Of a stretch of DNA of 64,000 nucleotides, positions 49,820 to 58,814 are shown piece after piece. This DNA is from Chryseobacterium sp. JM1 (GTDB lineage: Bacteria; Bacteroidota; Bacteroidia; Flavobacteriales; Weeksellaceae), in assembly GCF_000737715.1 (NCBI RefSeq), contig NZ_JPRN01000003.1, positions 496,001 to 560,000 of the forward strand, in the 5' to 3' direction. The notes under the pieces were generated by a model. It saw only the letters and a program-made list of their open reading frames with translations. It ran no database searches and had not been told where the DNA came from. Both the position numbers and the translations under genes were made by a program. The stretch's first letter is position 1, and every line of letters begins with the position of its first letter.

Positions 49820-50836
49820 ATGAGAAAAATTTTATCAATTAATGCGCTTTTACTGGTTTTATGCCAGATATTGAATGCCCAGACTTTAGAAAGCGATCAT
49901 TTTAATTCCTATACTATAGGGAATGTGGGTACAGATATCACTGCGACTGACCCCGGGCAGGGTGGATTTTATACTGATTTTGCAAACGGATCTAATTCAG
50001 AAGCACAGATTGTAAGTATAGATGCCGCTCACGACAAATCTTTGCAGCTTACCGGAAGCGCAACGGCAGCCGGAACAAAGTATATGTGGAAGAAAGGACT
50101 GGGGGCAGCGTGGGCAGCAAGAACAACAGGAAATGATGTTCTTAAACTTGAATTTAATTTATACACAGGAAGTGCTACCGGTGGTGCAGGTAGAGCGACG
50201 GTTTTAGTTTACGATGGGACAACTCATAAAACCTTGCTTGGTGCCGGCTATGATTACGCTTCGCGAAGAACGGTAGGCATAGCAAACTATACCAATACGA
50301 CCACGGGGGTAACAGGGAACATCCTTTTTTATCTGGAGCCCAATACCTATACTTATCCTGCCAATACATGGATTACATTAAAATGTACATTTAATAAAAC
50401 GACAGGGGCAGTGGTATGGACAGGTCCCGGAGGAATGCTTTATAGCCCTGCCGCAAACTATATACCGGCTGCAGCTGGGGTAGATCCTTTTGAAATGGAT
50501 TTCGTTTCAGTGGTTAATGCGGGAAATACGGTAGCTCATATCACTTCTTTCGACAACTATATGCTAACCGCTACTAATAATGCCGTGCTAGGGACAAAAG
50601 AGGCTATAGTACAAGAAAATAATATTTCAATTTATCCTAATCCCGCAACTGATTTTGTTACGGTAGAATCAAAATCACAGATTACCAAAGCTGAAATCGT
50701 TGATATAACAGGAAGAAAGATGCACGCCAAATTTGATCATGATAAAATTGATGTAAGGAATCTTAGTCCGGGAACTTATATTCTTAGTATTGAAACCAAA
50801 GGAAATACATGGTCTAAAAAATTCATAAAAAAATAA
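49820..50836 (+). CDS. Secreted T9SS type A cargo protein, function unknown
   Basis: 338 residues: signal peptide MRKILSINALLLVLCQILNAQ, a jellyroll-like beta-rich domain (LKLEFNLYTGSATGGAG, YMWKKGLGAAWAARTTG, FEMDFVSVVNAGNTVAHITSFDNYML) resembling the previous gene in topology but not clearly in sequence, and a type IX sorting tail (IYPNPATDFVTVESKS ... WSKKFIKK). Likely exported to the surface with its neighbour. Function not identified. Confidence 0.8.
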   Translation: MRKILSINALLLVLCQILNAQTLESDHFNSYTIGNVGTDITATDPGQGGFYTDFANGSNSEAQIVSIDAAHDKSLQLTGSATAAGTKYMWKKGLGAAWAARTTGNDVLKLEFNLYTGSATGGAGRATVLVYDGTTHKTLLGAGYDYASRRTVGIANYTNTTTGVTGNILFYLEPNTYTYPANTWITLKCTFNKTTGAVVWTGPGGMLYSPAANYIPAAAGVDPFEMDFVSVVNAGNTVAHITSFDNYMLTATNNAVLGTKEAIVQENNISIYPNPATDFVTVESKSQITKAEIVDITGRKMHAKFDHDKIDVRNLSPGTYILSIETKGNTWSKKFIKK

Positions 50837-50860
50837 GTACTGATAAATCTTAGTAGATAT

Positions 50861-50885
50861 AAAACGCTTCAATTGGAGCGTTTTT
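50861..50885 (+). terminator. Terminator after the second T9SS gene
   Basis: AAAACGCTTC and GGAGCGTTTT pair (one G-T) around AATT, followed by T. Confidence 0.8.
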
Positions 50886-50914
50886 GTTATTTTAGAGCAT
50901 TAAAATTCAAAAAT

Positions 50915-51619
50915 ATGTCAGATCAGAAAGTAGCTTATATAACCGGAGGAACCAAAGGAATAGGTTTCGGAATAGCAAAGATACTGTTGGAAAACGGTAT
51001 CTCAGTCGCTTTTTCAGGGCGTAAAAGAGATGATGTAGAGAAAGCGGAAGAGGAGCTCAGGCAATATTCTGAGAACGTTCTTGGGGTAGTTTCGGATGTA
51101 AGAAGTCTAGAAAGTGAAGAAGAAGCTGTAAAATATACTATCGCAAAATTCGGAAGACTTGATTTTGTCATTGCGAATGCAGGCTTAGGAATCTTCAAAC
51201 CTGTAGATGAGTTGACAGCCGAAGAATGGAATGATATGATAGAAACCAATCTGACCGGGGCTTTCTATACATTAAAGGCTTCCGTAGGAGCATTGAAAAA
51301 AACAGAAGGGTATTATATTACAGTATCAAGTCTGGCAGGAGCCAACTTTTTTGAAAACGGAACAGGCTATAATGCTTCAAAATTCGGAGTGGTAGGATTT
51401 ACTCAGGCGGCGATGATTGATCTCAGAAAATACAACATTAAATCTACGGTTATTATGCCCGGATCCGTAGCGACCAATTTCAACGGCAACGTTCCTTCCG
51501 AAAAAGATAACTGGAAGATACAGCCCGAAGATATGGGGAATCTGGTGCTCGATATTTTAAAAATGAATCCGCGCGTATTGCCCAGCAAGATAGAGTTTAG
51601 GGCAACAAAACCAGCCTAG
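50915..51619 (+). CDS. Short-chain dehydrogenase/reductase
   Basis: Classical SDR, 234 residues from ATG 50915 (MSDQKVAYITGGTKGIGFG; the longer frame from 50873 lies across the previous terminator). The NAD(P)-binding TGGTKGIG, the NAG motif (VIANAGLG), the catalytic Ser in ITVSSLAGANF, and YNASK with catalytic Tyr and Lys are all present. The substrate is not predictable. Its promoter is probably TATTTTAG just behind the terminator (50888-50895). Confidence 0.88.
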   Translation: MSDQKVAYITGGTKGIGFGIAKILLENGISVAFSGRKRDDVEKAEEELRQYSENVLGVVSDVRSLESEEEAVKYTIAKFGRLDFVIANAGLGIFKPVDELTAEEWNDMIETNLTGAFYTLKASVGALKKTEGYYITVSSLAGANFFENGTGYNASKFGVVGFTQAAMIDLRKYNIKSTVIMPGSVATNFNGNVPSEKDNWKIQPEDMGNLVLDILKMNPRVLPSKIEFRATKPA

Positions 51620-51773
51620 TAAAAGCATTTAATGTATTGAATAGTAAAAAAATAAGTATTATGCATGCATAATATATTTTTTAATTATATTAGCAAAAGT
51701 AAAATATAACAAAATCTCAGCATAAAACAGTAAGGTTTTTTATGCATTAATGGGAAAAAATAAAATAGTACAC

Positions 51774-52520
51774 ATGAAAATATTAGTTTGTATCAGTAGT
51801 GTTCCAGATACTACTTCCAAGATTAACTTTACGGCAGATAAGTCTGCTTTCGACAAAAATGGAATTCAGTGGGTTATCAATCCTTTAGATGAATTTGCAT
51901 TGACAAAGGCGGTTAAACTTCAGGAATCTCAGGGTGCAACTGTAACAGTGATCAACGTAGGAGATGCTGCTACAGAACCGGTAATCAGAAAAGCATTAGC
52001 TATTGGTGCCAATGATGCAGTAAGAGTAAACCTTGATCCTAAAGACAGCTATTCTACAGCGAAAGAAATTGCTGCTGTAGCTCAAAACGGAGGATATGAT
52101 CTTATCCTTTGTGGAAAAGAATCTATTGACTACAATGGAGGATCTGTTCCGGGAATGGTAGCTCAGTTATTGAACCAGCCTTTCGTAAATGCATCTGTAG
52201 GATTAGATGTAAACGGAAGCGAAGCGACTGCAGTAAGAGAAATTGAAGGTGGAAAAGAAACTATATCAGTAAAATTACCTGCTGTAATCGCAGGTCAAAA
52301 AGGATTGGTAGACGAAAAAGACCTTATCATCCCGAACATGAGAGGAATTATGTCTGCAAGAACGAAGCCTTTACAGGTTACAGAGCCAACTTCTTCTGAA
52401 GTGAAAGTTCAGGGTGTATCTTATGACAGCGTTCCACCAAGAGCAGCTGTGAAAATGGTTTCTCCTGACAATCTTGATGAATTGGTAAGATTACTTCACG
52501 AAGAAGCGAAGGTAATCTAA
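51774..52520 (+). CDS. etfB: Electron transfer flavoprotein beta subunit
   Basis: Small subunit of ETF, which takes electrons from acyl-CoA dehydrogenases to the quinone pool. From ATG 51774 it has 248 residues (an ATG at 51750 is in frame but adds a poor leader). Family motifs are visible: MKILVCISSVPDTTSKI, INPLDEFALTKAVKL and GKESIDYNGGSVPGMVAQLL, with AMP-binding features at the C-terminus. etfA follows after 41 bases. Likely role: beta-oxidation, together with the thiolase at 59287. Confidence 0.94.
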   Translation: MKILVCISSVPDTTSKINFTADKSAFDKNGIQWVINPLDEFALTKAVKLQESQGATVTVINVGDAATEPVIRKALAIGANDAVRVNLDPKDSYSTAKEIAAVAQNGGYDLILCGKESIDYNGGSVPGMVAQLLNQPFVNASVGLDVNGSEATAVREIEGGKETISVKLPAVIAGQKGLVDEKDLIIPNMRGIMSARTKPLQVTEPTSSEVKVQGVSYDSVPPRAAVKMVSPDNLDELVRLLHEEAKVI

Positions 52521-52561
52521 TCTTTTAATCCTTAATTTTTTAATCTTTAAATTTTAAAAAA

Positions 52562-53509
52562 ATGGCAGTATTCGTATACGCAGAAAATATAAACGGAGTT
52601 TACAAAAAAGCAGCTTTTGAAGCAGTTTCTTATGCTAAAGCGGTTGCAGACCAGGCAGGAGACACTGTGACGGCAATCTCTGTAAACCCTACAGATTCTT
52701 CAGATTTATTGTATAAATATGGAGCATCAAACGTGATCAATATCAAAGACGAAGGTCTTAAAAGCTTTTCAGCTAAAGCATTTGCTCAGGCTGTAAGTGA
52801 AGTATTGGACGGAAATACAATTATTTTCCCTCACACGACAGACGCTTCTTCTATCGCTCCAATGCTTGCAGTAATGAAGAATTATTCTTTAATTACCAAT
52901 GTTTTGGAAGCTCCTGAAAGCCTTTCTCCGTTCCAGGTGAAAAGAAGAGCTTTCTCAGGAAAAGGTTTCATGCATGCAAAAGCAGAAGGAAGCGGCGTGA
53001 TCATCACGGTTTCTCAAAATGCTTTCGGAGTAAAAGAAAATGGAGTATCAGGTTCTGAAGAAGTTAAAAATCTTTCAGTAGCGAATGAAGATACTAAAGT
53101 GATTTCTCACGAGCAGAGTTCAGGTAAATTAGATCTTAAAGAAGCGGAAGTAGTAGTATCTGCAGGAAGAGGGATGAAAGGTCCTGAAAACTGGGGAATG
53201 GTTGAAGAGCTGGCTAACGTTCTTGGAGCTGCTACAGCTTGTTCTAAGCCTGTTTCTGATATCGGTTGGAGACCTCACACAGAACACGTAGGACAGACAG
53301 GTAAAGCAATTTCACCTAACCTTTATATCGCAATAGGTATTTCTGGAGCTATCCAACACTTAGCTGGGGTAAACTCTTCTAAAACGATTGTAGTAATCAA
53401 CAACGACGCTGAAGCACCATTCTTCAAGTCTGCAGATTACGGGGTAGTAGGAGATGCTTTCCAGATTATTCCTGCACTAACAGAGAAAATTAAAGCAATT
53501 AAAGGATAA
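52562..53509 (+). CDS. etfA: Electron transfer flavoprotein alpha subunit
   Basis: Large, FAD-binding subunit of ETF, 315 residues. The C-terminal FAD domain shows [70 protein letters not shown] (in segments) and [22 protein letters not shown]. It is in operon with etfB upstream. Between it and the bifunctional nuclease gene lies a repeat and a long terminator hairpin. Confidence 0.95.
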   Translation: MAVFVYAENINGVYKKAAFEAVSYAKAVADQAGDTVTAISVNPTDSSDLLYKYGASNVINIKDEGLKSFSAKAFAQAVSEVLDGNTIIFPHTTDASSIAPMLAVMKNYSLITNVLEAPESLSPFQVKRRAFSGKGFMHAKAEGSGVIITVSQNAFGVKENGVSGSEEVKNLSVANEDTKVISHEQSSGKLDLKEAEVVVSAGRGMKGPENWGMVEELANVLGAATACSKPVSDIGWRPHTEHVGQTGKAISPNLYIAIGISGAIQHLAGVNSSKTIVVINNDAEAPFFKSADYGVVGDAFQIIPALTEKIKAIKG

Positions 53510-53630
53510 AAAAGTCAATAGTGAATTGTCAGTTCGCTACGCTGTCAATTGAATAAAATCAATACGTTGCAGCATGCATTCACTTACGAAGTAAAATTGA
53601 CCATTCACTATTCACAATTTTCACACATAA
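53510..53630. repeat. Copy of the TGAATTGTCA ... TTCACTATTCAC word repeat
   Basis: AGTGAATTGTCAGTTCGCTA (53518) followed by variants of GTCAATTGAA and CATTCACTTACGAAGTAAA (53577), then TTGACCATTCACTATTCAC. It is a diverged copy of the unit at 42600-42810. Confidence 0.6.
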
Positions 53631-53668
53631 AAAATAAAAGCTCGGGCTTTTCCGGGCTTTTATTTTTG
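53631..53668 (+). terminator. Long terminator after etfA
   Basis: AAAATAAAAGCTCGG and CCGGGCTTTTATTTT form a 15-bp stem (one G-T), with a 6-base loop, followed by TTG. Confidence 0.8.
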
Positions 53669-53702
53669 CGTAAAAAACTGAAATCACAATAAAAAATTAA
53701 TC

Positions 53703-53716
53703 TATATTTGTAGCTA
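53703..53716 (+). promoter_or_regulatory. Promoter abutting the nuclease start codon
   Basis: TATATTTG (53703-53710) matches TAnnTTTG and lies only five bases before the ATG at 53716, so the transcript should be leaderless or nearly so. Confidence 0.5.
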
Positions 53717-54315
53717 TGGATTATAAGCAGCTAATTATTCGCGGAATATCGTACAGCCAGACACAATCGGGGGCGTACGCTTTGTTACTGGAGCATGAAG
53801 AGACACATATAAAATTACCTGTTGTCATAGGAAATTTCGAGGCTCAGTCCATCTCTCTTGGACTGGAAAAAGACATCCATCCGCCTCGTCCGCTTACCCA
53901 TGATTTATTCACAAAATTTATAGTTTCAGCCAATTATGAATTGGTTTCAGTGATCATTTATCAGATCGTAGACGGCGTATTTTTTTCCAATATTAATTTC
54001 AAAAATAAAGCTAACGAAGAAGAACTGATCCTGGATGCAAGAACCTCAGATGCGGTGGCCATGGCTGTAAGATTTGACGCGCCTATTTTCACCACTCAAC
54101 AGGTTTTGAATGAAGCAGGAATCCTTTTGGAACTGGAAGATGTTTCAAAAGAAGAACAGCCTTTCTCAGAAACGGTACAGTCAGAAGACAATCTGAAAGC
54201 CGTATCGATGGAAGAACTTCAAAAATTACTCGATGAAGCCGTAAAAGAAGAAGACTTTGACACCGCTTTGGAAATTCAGGAAGAAATTAAAAGGAGGAAA
54301 AAGAAAATTGACTAA
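53716..54315 (+). CDS. Bifunctional nuclease family protein (DUF151) with UVR motif
   Basis: 199 residues: the DUF151 domain (about 1-130; LLEHEETHIKLPVVIGNFEA, DARTSDAVAMAVRFDAPIF), as in plant bifunctional nucleases, and a C-terminal UVR helix pair (EELQKLLDEAVKEEDFDTAL, then EIQEEIKRRKKK). UVR segments usually bind a UvrB/UvrC partner or another protein. Nuclease activity is reported for plant members only; in bacteria the role is open. It precedes a nucleoside transporter by 22 bases and is probably in the same operon. Confidence 0.88.
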   Translation: MDYKQLIIRGISYSQTQSGAYALLLEHEETHIKLPVVIGNFEAQSISLGLEKDIHPPRPLTHDLFTKFIVSANYELVSVIIYQIVDGVFFSNINFKNKANEEELILDARTSDAVAMAVRFDAPIFTTQQVLNEAGILLELEDVSKEEQPFSETVQSEDNLKAVSMEELQKLLDEAVKEEDFDTALEIQEEIKRRKKKID

Positions 54316-54337
54316 AAGAGATACTTTATACTAAACT

Positions 54338-55720
54338 ATGAATTTAAAATTACGACTGACCATCCTCAGTTTTCTCCAGTTTTTTGTCTGGGGAGCATGG
54401 CTGATTACGATGGCTAATTTTTGGTTCGGTACAAAACACTGGGACGGAACCCAGTTCGGAGCCGTTTTCGGAACAATGGGAATAGCTTCTATTTTTATGC
54501 CGACCATCACCGGAATCATTGCCGACCGCTGGGTGAATGCAGAACGCATGTTTTCGGTCCTGCACATCCTTTATGGAGTTGTGCTTTTTATACTGCCTCA
54601 TTCCGCTGATCCTAATTCCTTCTTCTGGCTGATGCTTCTGGCAATGTGTTTTTACATGCCGACTATCGCTCTTGCGAATTCCATTTCTTACACCATCCTG
54701 AAAAACAGTAACCTCGATGTAGTGAAAGATTTTCCACCAATCCGTGTATGGGGAACCATTGGGTTCATCGTAGCGATGTGGATTACCAATCTTACAGGAA
54801 ACAAGGCTACGGAAGGACAATTCTATATTGGAGGAGCTATTGCTGTATGCTTGGGGATCTATGCGCTGACTTTACCAAAATGTCCGCCACAGAAACTTAT
54901 TGATAAAAGTGCGCCTTTATCGGAACAGTTGGGACTGAACGCATTTAAGCTTTTCGGAAGCTATAAAGTGGCTTTATTCTTTCTGTTTTCAATGCTTTTG
55001 GGAGCAGCCCTTCAACTGACGAATGCTTATGGAGATGTATTCCTAAGTGAATTCTCTCATTTTCCAAAATATGCAGATTCTTTTGTAGTTCAGAGATCTA
55101 CAATTATCATGTCTATTTCTCAGGTATCTGAGACATTATTTATTTTGGCGATTCCTTTCTTTCTGAAGAAATTCGGAATTAAAAAGGTAATGCTGATGTC
55201 AATGCTGGCATGGGTACTTAGATTTGGGTTCTTTGCGTACGGAGTTCCGGACGGATTCGGACTTTCTCTGATTATCTTCTCATGTATCGTATACGGAATG
55301 GCCTTTGATTTTTTCAATATTTCAGGTTCTCTTTTCGTGGAAACAACGACTGATAAAAAGATCCGTTCTTCTGCTCAGGGATTATTCATGATGATGACCA
55401 ACGGTTTTGGAGCTCTTTTCGGGAGTTACATCGCAGGTTGGGCTATTGATAAGTTTTTCACCCATAAGTTTACGAACGTTGCAGACCTGACCACTTACCT
55501 GGACACAACACCGGACAATCCAACGTTCCTTCAGATTCTTAAAGACAGTTTCAATTCAGCAGTAAATGCAGACGGGACACTTTCTTCTGTAGTCATGGTA
55601 AAAGACTGGCAGAACATATGGTTATCTTTTGCCATCTATGCATTGGTTCTGGCTATATTCTTCGCCATTTTATTCAGACATAAACACAATCCGGAAGAAG
55701 TTTCTTCAGTGAAACATTAA
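54338..55720 (+). CDS. MFS nucleoside permease, NupG-like
   Basis: Inner membrane nucleoside:proton symporter of 460 residues with about 12 hydrophobic segments. NupG/XapB-like features are FLQFFVWGAWLITMANFWFG at the start, PTITGIIADRWVNAERM, and the end with RHKHNPEE. Loop WGTIGFIVAMWITNL is the family's fourth segment. It follows the bifunctional nuclease gene; the pair etfBA-nuclease-NupG is a known arrangement in flavobacteria. A terminator follows. Confidence 0.88.
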   Translation: MNLKLRLTILSFLQFFVWGAWLITMANFWFGTKHWDGTQFGAVFGTMGIASIFMPTITGIIADRWVNAERMFSVLHILYGVVLFILPHSADPNSFFWLMLLAMCFYMPTIALANSISYTILKNSNLDVVKDFPPIRVWGTIGFIVAMWITNLTGNKATEGQFYIGGAIAVCLGIYALTLPKCPPQKLIDKSAPLSEQLGLNAFKLFGSYKVALFFLFSMLLGAALQLTNAYGDVFLSEFSHFPKYADSFVVQRSTIIMSISQVSETLFILAIPFFLKKFGIKKVMLMSMLAWVLRFGFFAYGVPDGFGLSLIIFSCIVYGMAFDFFNISGSLFVETTTDKKIRSSAQGLFMMMTNGFGALFGSYIAGWAIDKFFTHKFTNVADLTTYLDTTPDNPTFLQILKDSFNSAVNADGTLSSVVMVKDWQNIWLSFAIYALVLAIFFAILFRHKHNPEEVSSVKH

Positions 55721-55747
55721 TTCTACCGGACTGATTTTTAAAATATT

Positions 55748-55782
55748 AAATTGCACTTTTGAAAAAAGGTGCAATTTTTTTT
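55748..55782 (+). terminator. Terminator after the nucleoside permease
   Basis: AAATTGCAC and GTGCAATTT form a perfect 9-bp stem, with A/T-rich inside, followed by a T run. Confidence 0.85.
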
Positions 55783-55835
55783 ATTTTCAGGCAACCTTTT
55801 AAAATAAATTCCGTCTTATAGATAGAAACCGATAC

Positions 55836-56390
55836 ATGGAACATCTCGAAAAGAATTTTTTAATGGCTAAAAAGCAGGACCGTAAGGCCCAGAAAGTTCT
55901 GTATGAGATGTTTTCAGCTAAAATGCTGGCCATATCAAATTCTTATACGAACAATATCCATGATGCAGAGGATATCCTGATCAACGCATTTATGAAATGC
56001 TTTACCAAGCTGGATGAATGCAGAGACTGGAAAAGTTTTCCGTTTTGGCTGAGGAAAATTGTGGTGAATGATTCCATAAGCTTTGTCAGGAAGAGCAGGA
56101 ATATCCTGTATGCCGATATAGAGATTGCAGATGATTATTCAGATGAAGATACGGATGAACGGTTGGAGGAAATCAATATTGAGGAAATATTTTCACAGAT
56201 GCCAACGGGATACAGATTGATTTTCAATTTATATGTATTTGAAGAGAAAAAGCATCAGGAGATTGCAGAGATTCTGAATATTTCAGGAGGGACCAGTAAA
56301 AGCCAGCTGAGCAAAGCAAAAAAATGGCTTACAGAATTTTTAAAAGCAAAAGAAAATGAAAAAAGAGATACTGAAACAGTTAAAGTCTGA
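55836..56390 (+). CDS. ECF-type RNA polymerase sigma factor
   Basis: 184 residues with only the two core sigma regions. Region 2 spans NSYTNNIHDAEDILINAFMKC and WKSFPFWLRKIVVND; region 4 spans GYRLIFNLYVFEEKKHQEIAEI and GTSKSQLSKAKKWL. This is the extracytoplasmic function type that answers envelope signals and is usually held by an anti-sigma factor. The next gene overlaps its end by 35 bases, which fits a sigma/anti-sigma pair. The gene starts an apparent five-gene envelope cluster. Confidence 0.9.
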   Translation: MEHLEKNFLMAKKQDRKAQKVLYEMFSAKMLAISNSYTNNIHDAEDILINAFMKCFTKLDECRDWKSFPFWLRKIVVNDSISFVRKSRNILYADIEIADDYSDEDTDERLEEINIEEIFSQMPTGYRLIFNLYVFEEKKHQEIAEILNISGGTSKSQLSKAKKWLTEFLKAKENEKRDTETVKV

Positions 56391-57075
56391 TTACGAGAGG
56401 CTCGAAAGAAGCCCTTCTGAGGATCTTTGGGACAGACTGGATAAGAAGTTGGATGAAACGTCTGATGCGCCATTAAAACGGTCTTTTCAGTGGTGGAAAT
56501 ATGCTGCCGTGATATTGTTGTTTATCTCTGCGGGCACTTTTATTTATTTCAACAATTATAAAACGAAATTTGATTATAAGGAAACGGATTATGCCGTGAA
56601 AAAAGGTCTTGAAAAAACAGTCAATCCAATCGGTACTGATTTTGAAAAACCATCTGTTATTTCGAATGATCAGCCGGTTGAGAAGAATGAAGTGAAAATA
56701 GTCAATGAAAATCACAAAAAAAATACTTCTGATAAAGACTTGCCTCCAACAAAAGAAAAGAAAATAGCAGAGACTCAGGTTATACAGCATAAAGAACAAG
56801 TTCATACTTTGAAGCAGCCGGAAAATATTTTCGTTAATCCGGGAAAAGTTGAAAATGTTGCTCCATCCAACACGCCTGTAATTGCGGAAGTTAATAAGTC
56901 AAAACAAAATTATATCAATCCCGATGAACTTCTTCTGGGAAGAGAATTTGATAAAGCCAGGGAAAAAGCCAGTAAGGATGAACGGAAACTGGGAGCTTTC
57001 AAGTTCGATAAGGTGGTTCCGAATGTAGGAAATGTAACCGTTTTGGGAGTGACCGTTTACCTGGAATCTAAATAA
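56356..57075 (+). CDS. Putative anti-sigma factor, single-pass membrane protein
   Basis: 239 residues. A charged cytoplasmic N-terminus (LKQLKSDYERLERSPSEDLWDRLDKKLDE) is followed by one membrane segment (YAAVILLFISAGTFIYF) and a Lys/Glu/Asn-rich periplasmic tail of about 155 residues with no domain I recognise. It overlaps the sigma gene by 35 bases and sits in another frame, so its translation is coupled. Its build and position support an anti-sigma role; the usual anti-sigma zinc motif (HXXXCXXC) is absent, so this is an inference. Confidence 0.7.
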   Translation: MKKEILKQLKSDYERLERSPSEDLWDRLDKKLDETSDAPLKRSFQWWKYAAVILLFISAGTFIYFNNYKTKFDYKETDYAVKKGLEKTVNPIGTDFEKPSVISNDQPVEKNEVKIVNENHKKNTSDKDLPPTKEKKIAETQVIQHKEQVHTLKQPENIFVNPGKVENVAPSNTPVIAEVNKSKQNYINPDELLLGREFDKAREKASKDERKLGAFKFDKVVPNVGNVTVLGVTVYLESK

Positions 57076-57102
57076 ATCTTAAACTTTTATAAAATCAAAA
57101 TA

Positions 57103-57122
57103 CTGTCCTGAAGTAGGGACAG
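57103..57122 (+). promoter_or_regulatory. Hairpin upstream of the envelope gene
   Basis: CTGTCCT and AGGGACAG pair over six to seven bases. No T run follows. It lies in the 82-base gap between the anti-sigma gene and the envelope gene and may be a processing or regulatory stem. Confidence 0.35.
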
Positions 57123-57157
57123 CGCTAAAATATTGTCTAAAAATTAAAAAAATAAAT

Positions 57158-58249
57158 ATGAGAACAAAACTAATCTTCATGGCTGCTGTAATGGCTTTTA
57201 CATACGGTACCGCCCAGGAAAAACAAAATGTGAACCCGCAGATTAAAATCTATTCAAAGAAAATTGACAGCATTGTGGTTTCGGAAAAATCCAAAATGAA
57301 TGCAGAGCTCGATATGATTGATAAAGATTTTAAAGATAAAAAAATCACTTCGGAAGAGAAACAGAAACAACGTACTGAAATTGCTTCGAAATATCAGCAA
57401 ACCATTAATGAAAAAGTGGATGCCCAGCAAAGCGAACTGCAGTCTGCTACAAAAGAAATGGTTAAAAATGCAGTCTTTATGGATCGGGACAGCATTCATA
57501 AAAATGAAATGTGGGTGGGACTTAACGGACTTAATATGAAACTGGGACAGAAGAGAAAAACAAATCCGATGCATTCTTTAAAAACGGTGGAGCTCTCTGT
57601 CAGTATGATGGGAACCGGTTTGACTTCTAAAAATCAGCCTTTTAATTTTTATGATAAGAATTCTGATACGAGAAATACGATCATCAACTCTTCACAAATG
57701 GCATTGAGATATGAAGGCCAGGTGGGAGGCTTTAAAAGCCCTGTATTTTACCGTGTCGGCCTGGGAATGAGATTTGACCAGTATGTTCCTAAATATGGAA
57801 AGGTTTTCAAACAGGAAGACAACAGTTTGTTCGTAGATGATTTTGACAGGGGCAATTTGAAGAAAACCCAGTTCAACAATACATACCTTTATGTACCGGT
57901 AGATTTAAGATTTGTATTGAATCCAAAATATGTGGAATATAACGGAGTTGAATACCTTGACAACAAAAAAAGACAGCTAAGCCTTGTCGTGGGAGTGTAT
58001 GGCGGTGTGAAGTTAGGAAGTGTGAATTATATAAAATATTCCAACGAAAATTCCAGAAGAATTGTAGAAAGAGAAAGAGTAATGCAGGGCGTGAATGATT
58101 TTATCGTAGGCGGGAAATTCGGAATCAGCTATGGAAGTCTTAAAGTATTTGTTCAGAAAGATTTTACACCTGTATTCAATGACAGTGCGCTTCTGAAGAA
58201 TAAATACGGAGTGCAGATCGGTATAGAATTCGTTAATATCATTTTTTAA
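57158..58249 (+). CDS. Coiled-coil plus beta-barrel envelope protein, function unknown
   Basis: 363 residues. Signal peptide MRTKLIFMAAVMAFTYGTAQ, then a Lys/Glu-rich coiled coil of about 75 residues (SKMNAELDMIDKDFKDKKIT, EEKQKQRTEIASKYQ), and from about residue 115 a beta-rich part with aromatic strands (GQVGGFKSPVFYRVGLGMRFD; LSLVVGVYGGVKLGSVNYI; the end YGVQIGIEFVNIIF). The last strand with a terminal Phe is typical for an outer membrane barrel inserted by BamA. It follows the sigma/anti-sigma pair and may be a target of that regulation. Confidence 0.7.
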   Translation: MRTKLIFMAAVMAFTYGTAQEKQNVNPQIKIYSKKIDSIVVSEKSKMNAELDMIDKDFKDKKITSEEKQKQRTEIASKYQQTINEKVDAQQSELQSATKEMVKNAVFMDRDSIHKNEMWVGLNGLNMKLGQKRKTNPMHSLKTVELSVSMMGTGLTSKNQPFNFYDKNSDTRNTIINSSQMALRYEGQVGGFKSPVFYRVGLGMRFDQYVPKYGKVFKQEDNSLFVDDFDRGNLKKTQFNNTYLYVPVDLRFVLNPKYVEYNGVEYLDNKKRQLSLVVGVYGGVKLGSVNYIKYSNENSRRIVERERVMQGVNDFIVGGKFGISYGSLKVFVQKDFTPVFNDSALLKNKYGVQIGIEFVNIIF

Positions 58250-58344
58250 TTACATAATATAAAACGGTGTTTATTGTAGATAATATATTTTTAATTGATT
58301 TTTATTGATGCTAACGAATGTTTGTACGCCAATCATCCGTTTTT

Positions 58345-58377
58345 AAAACACACTGTTTATAAGTGTGTTTTTTTTTG
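58345..58377 (+). terminator. Terminator after the coiled-coil barrel gene
   Basis: AAAACACACT and AGTGTGTTTT form a perfect 10-bp stem around a 7-base loop, followed by TTTTTTT. The next promoter box, TATTTTGG at 58378-58385, abuts it. Confidence 0.85.
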
Positions 58378-58398
58378 TATTTTGGCACTTTAGTAAAT

Positions 58399-58803
58399 AT
58401 GAAAAATATTCAGTTATTAGGATTGATTTTAGTAGTGGCAGGCAGTTTTCTGCCGCTTGTACATGTTCCGATTATTGGAAACTGGAACTACTGGAAACTA
58501 GATCATTATCTGGCCATTGCCTGCTGGATTTTTGCAGCATGTGCTGTTTTTGGGATTGTGAACAGCAATGCGAAAGTAGTAAGGTTTTTTGGGGTATTAT
58601 TGATTCTGCTGTTTGCTTTCACATTGGTGGCCGTGAAAATGCAGTCTCTGGACTATTTCAGCTTTCTGCCGTTTAAATCCTGGAGAGAAGCTTTTGCAGG
58701 AGTTGTAAAACTGAAGTGGGGCTGGGCTGTAGAGTTTTTAGGAGCTTTCCTGATGGTATTCGCTATAGGCGGTAAAAAAGTAAATAAACGTACACAGATA
58801 TAA
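58399..58803 (+). CDS. Small four-helix membrane protein, function unknown
   Basis: 134 residues from ATG 58399 (a longer frame begins inside the terminator). Hydrophobic segments: LLGLILVVAGSFLPLVHV, YLAIACWIFAACAVFGIV, FFGVLLILLFAFTLVAV and AVEFLGAFLMVFAIGG. No domain is recognised. Eleven bases before the next gene, so both share an mRNA. Unknown function. Confidence 0.68.
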   Translation: MKNIQLLGLILVVAGSFLPLVHVPIIGNWNYWKLDHYLAIACWIFAACAVFGIVNSNAKVVRFFGVLLILLFAFTLVAVKMQSLDYFSFLPFKSWREAFAGVVKLKWGWAVEFLGAFLMVFAIGGKKVNKRTQI

Positions 58804-58814
58804 CATACATAGAT

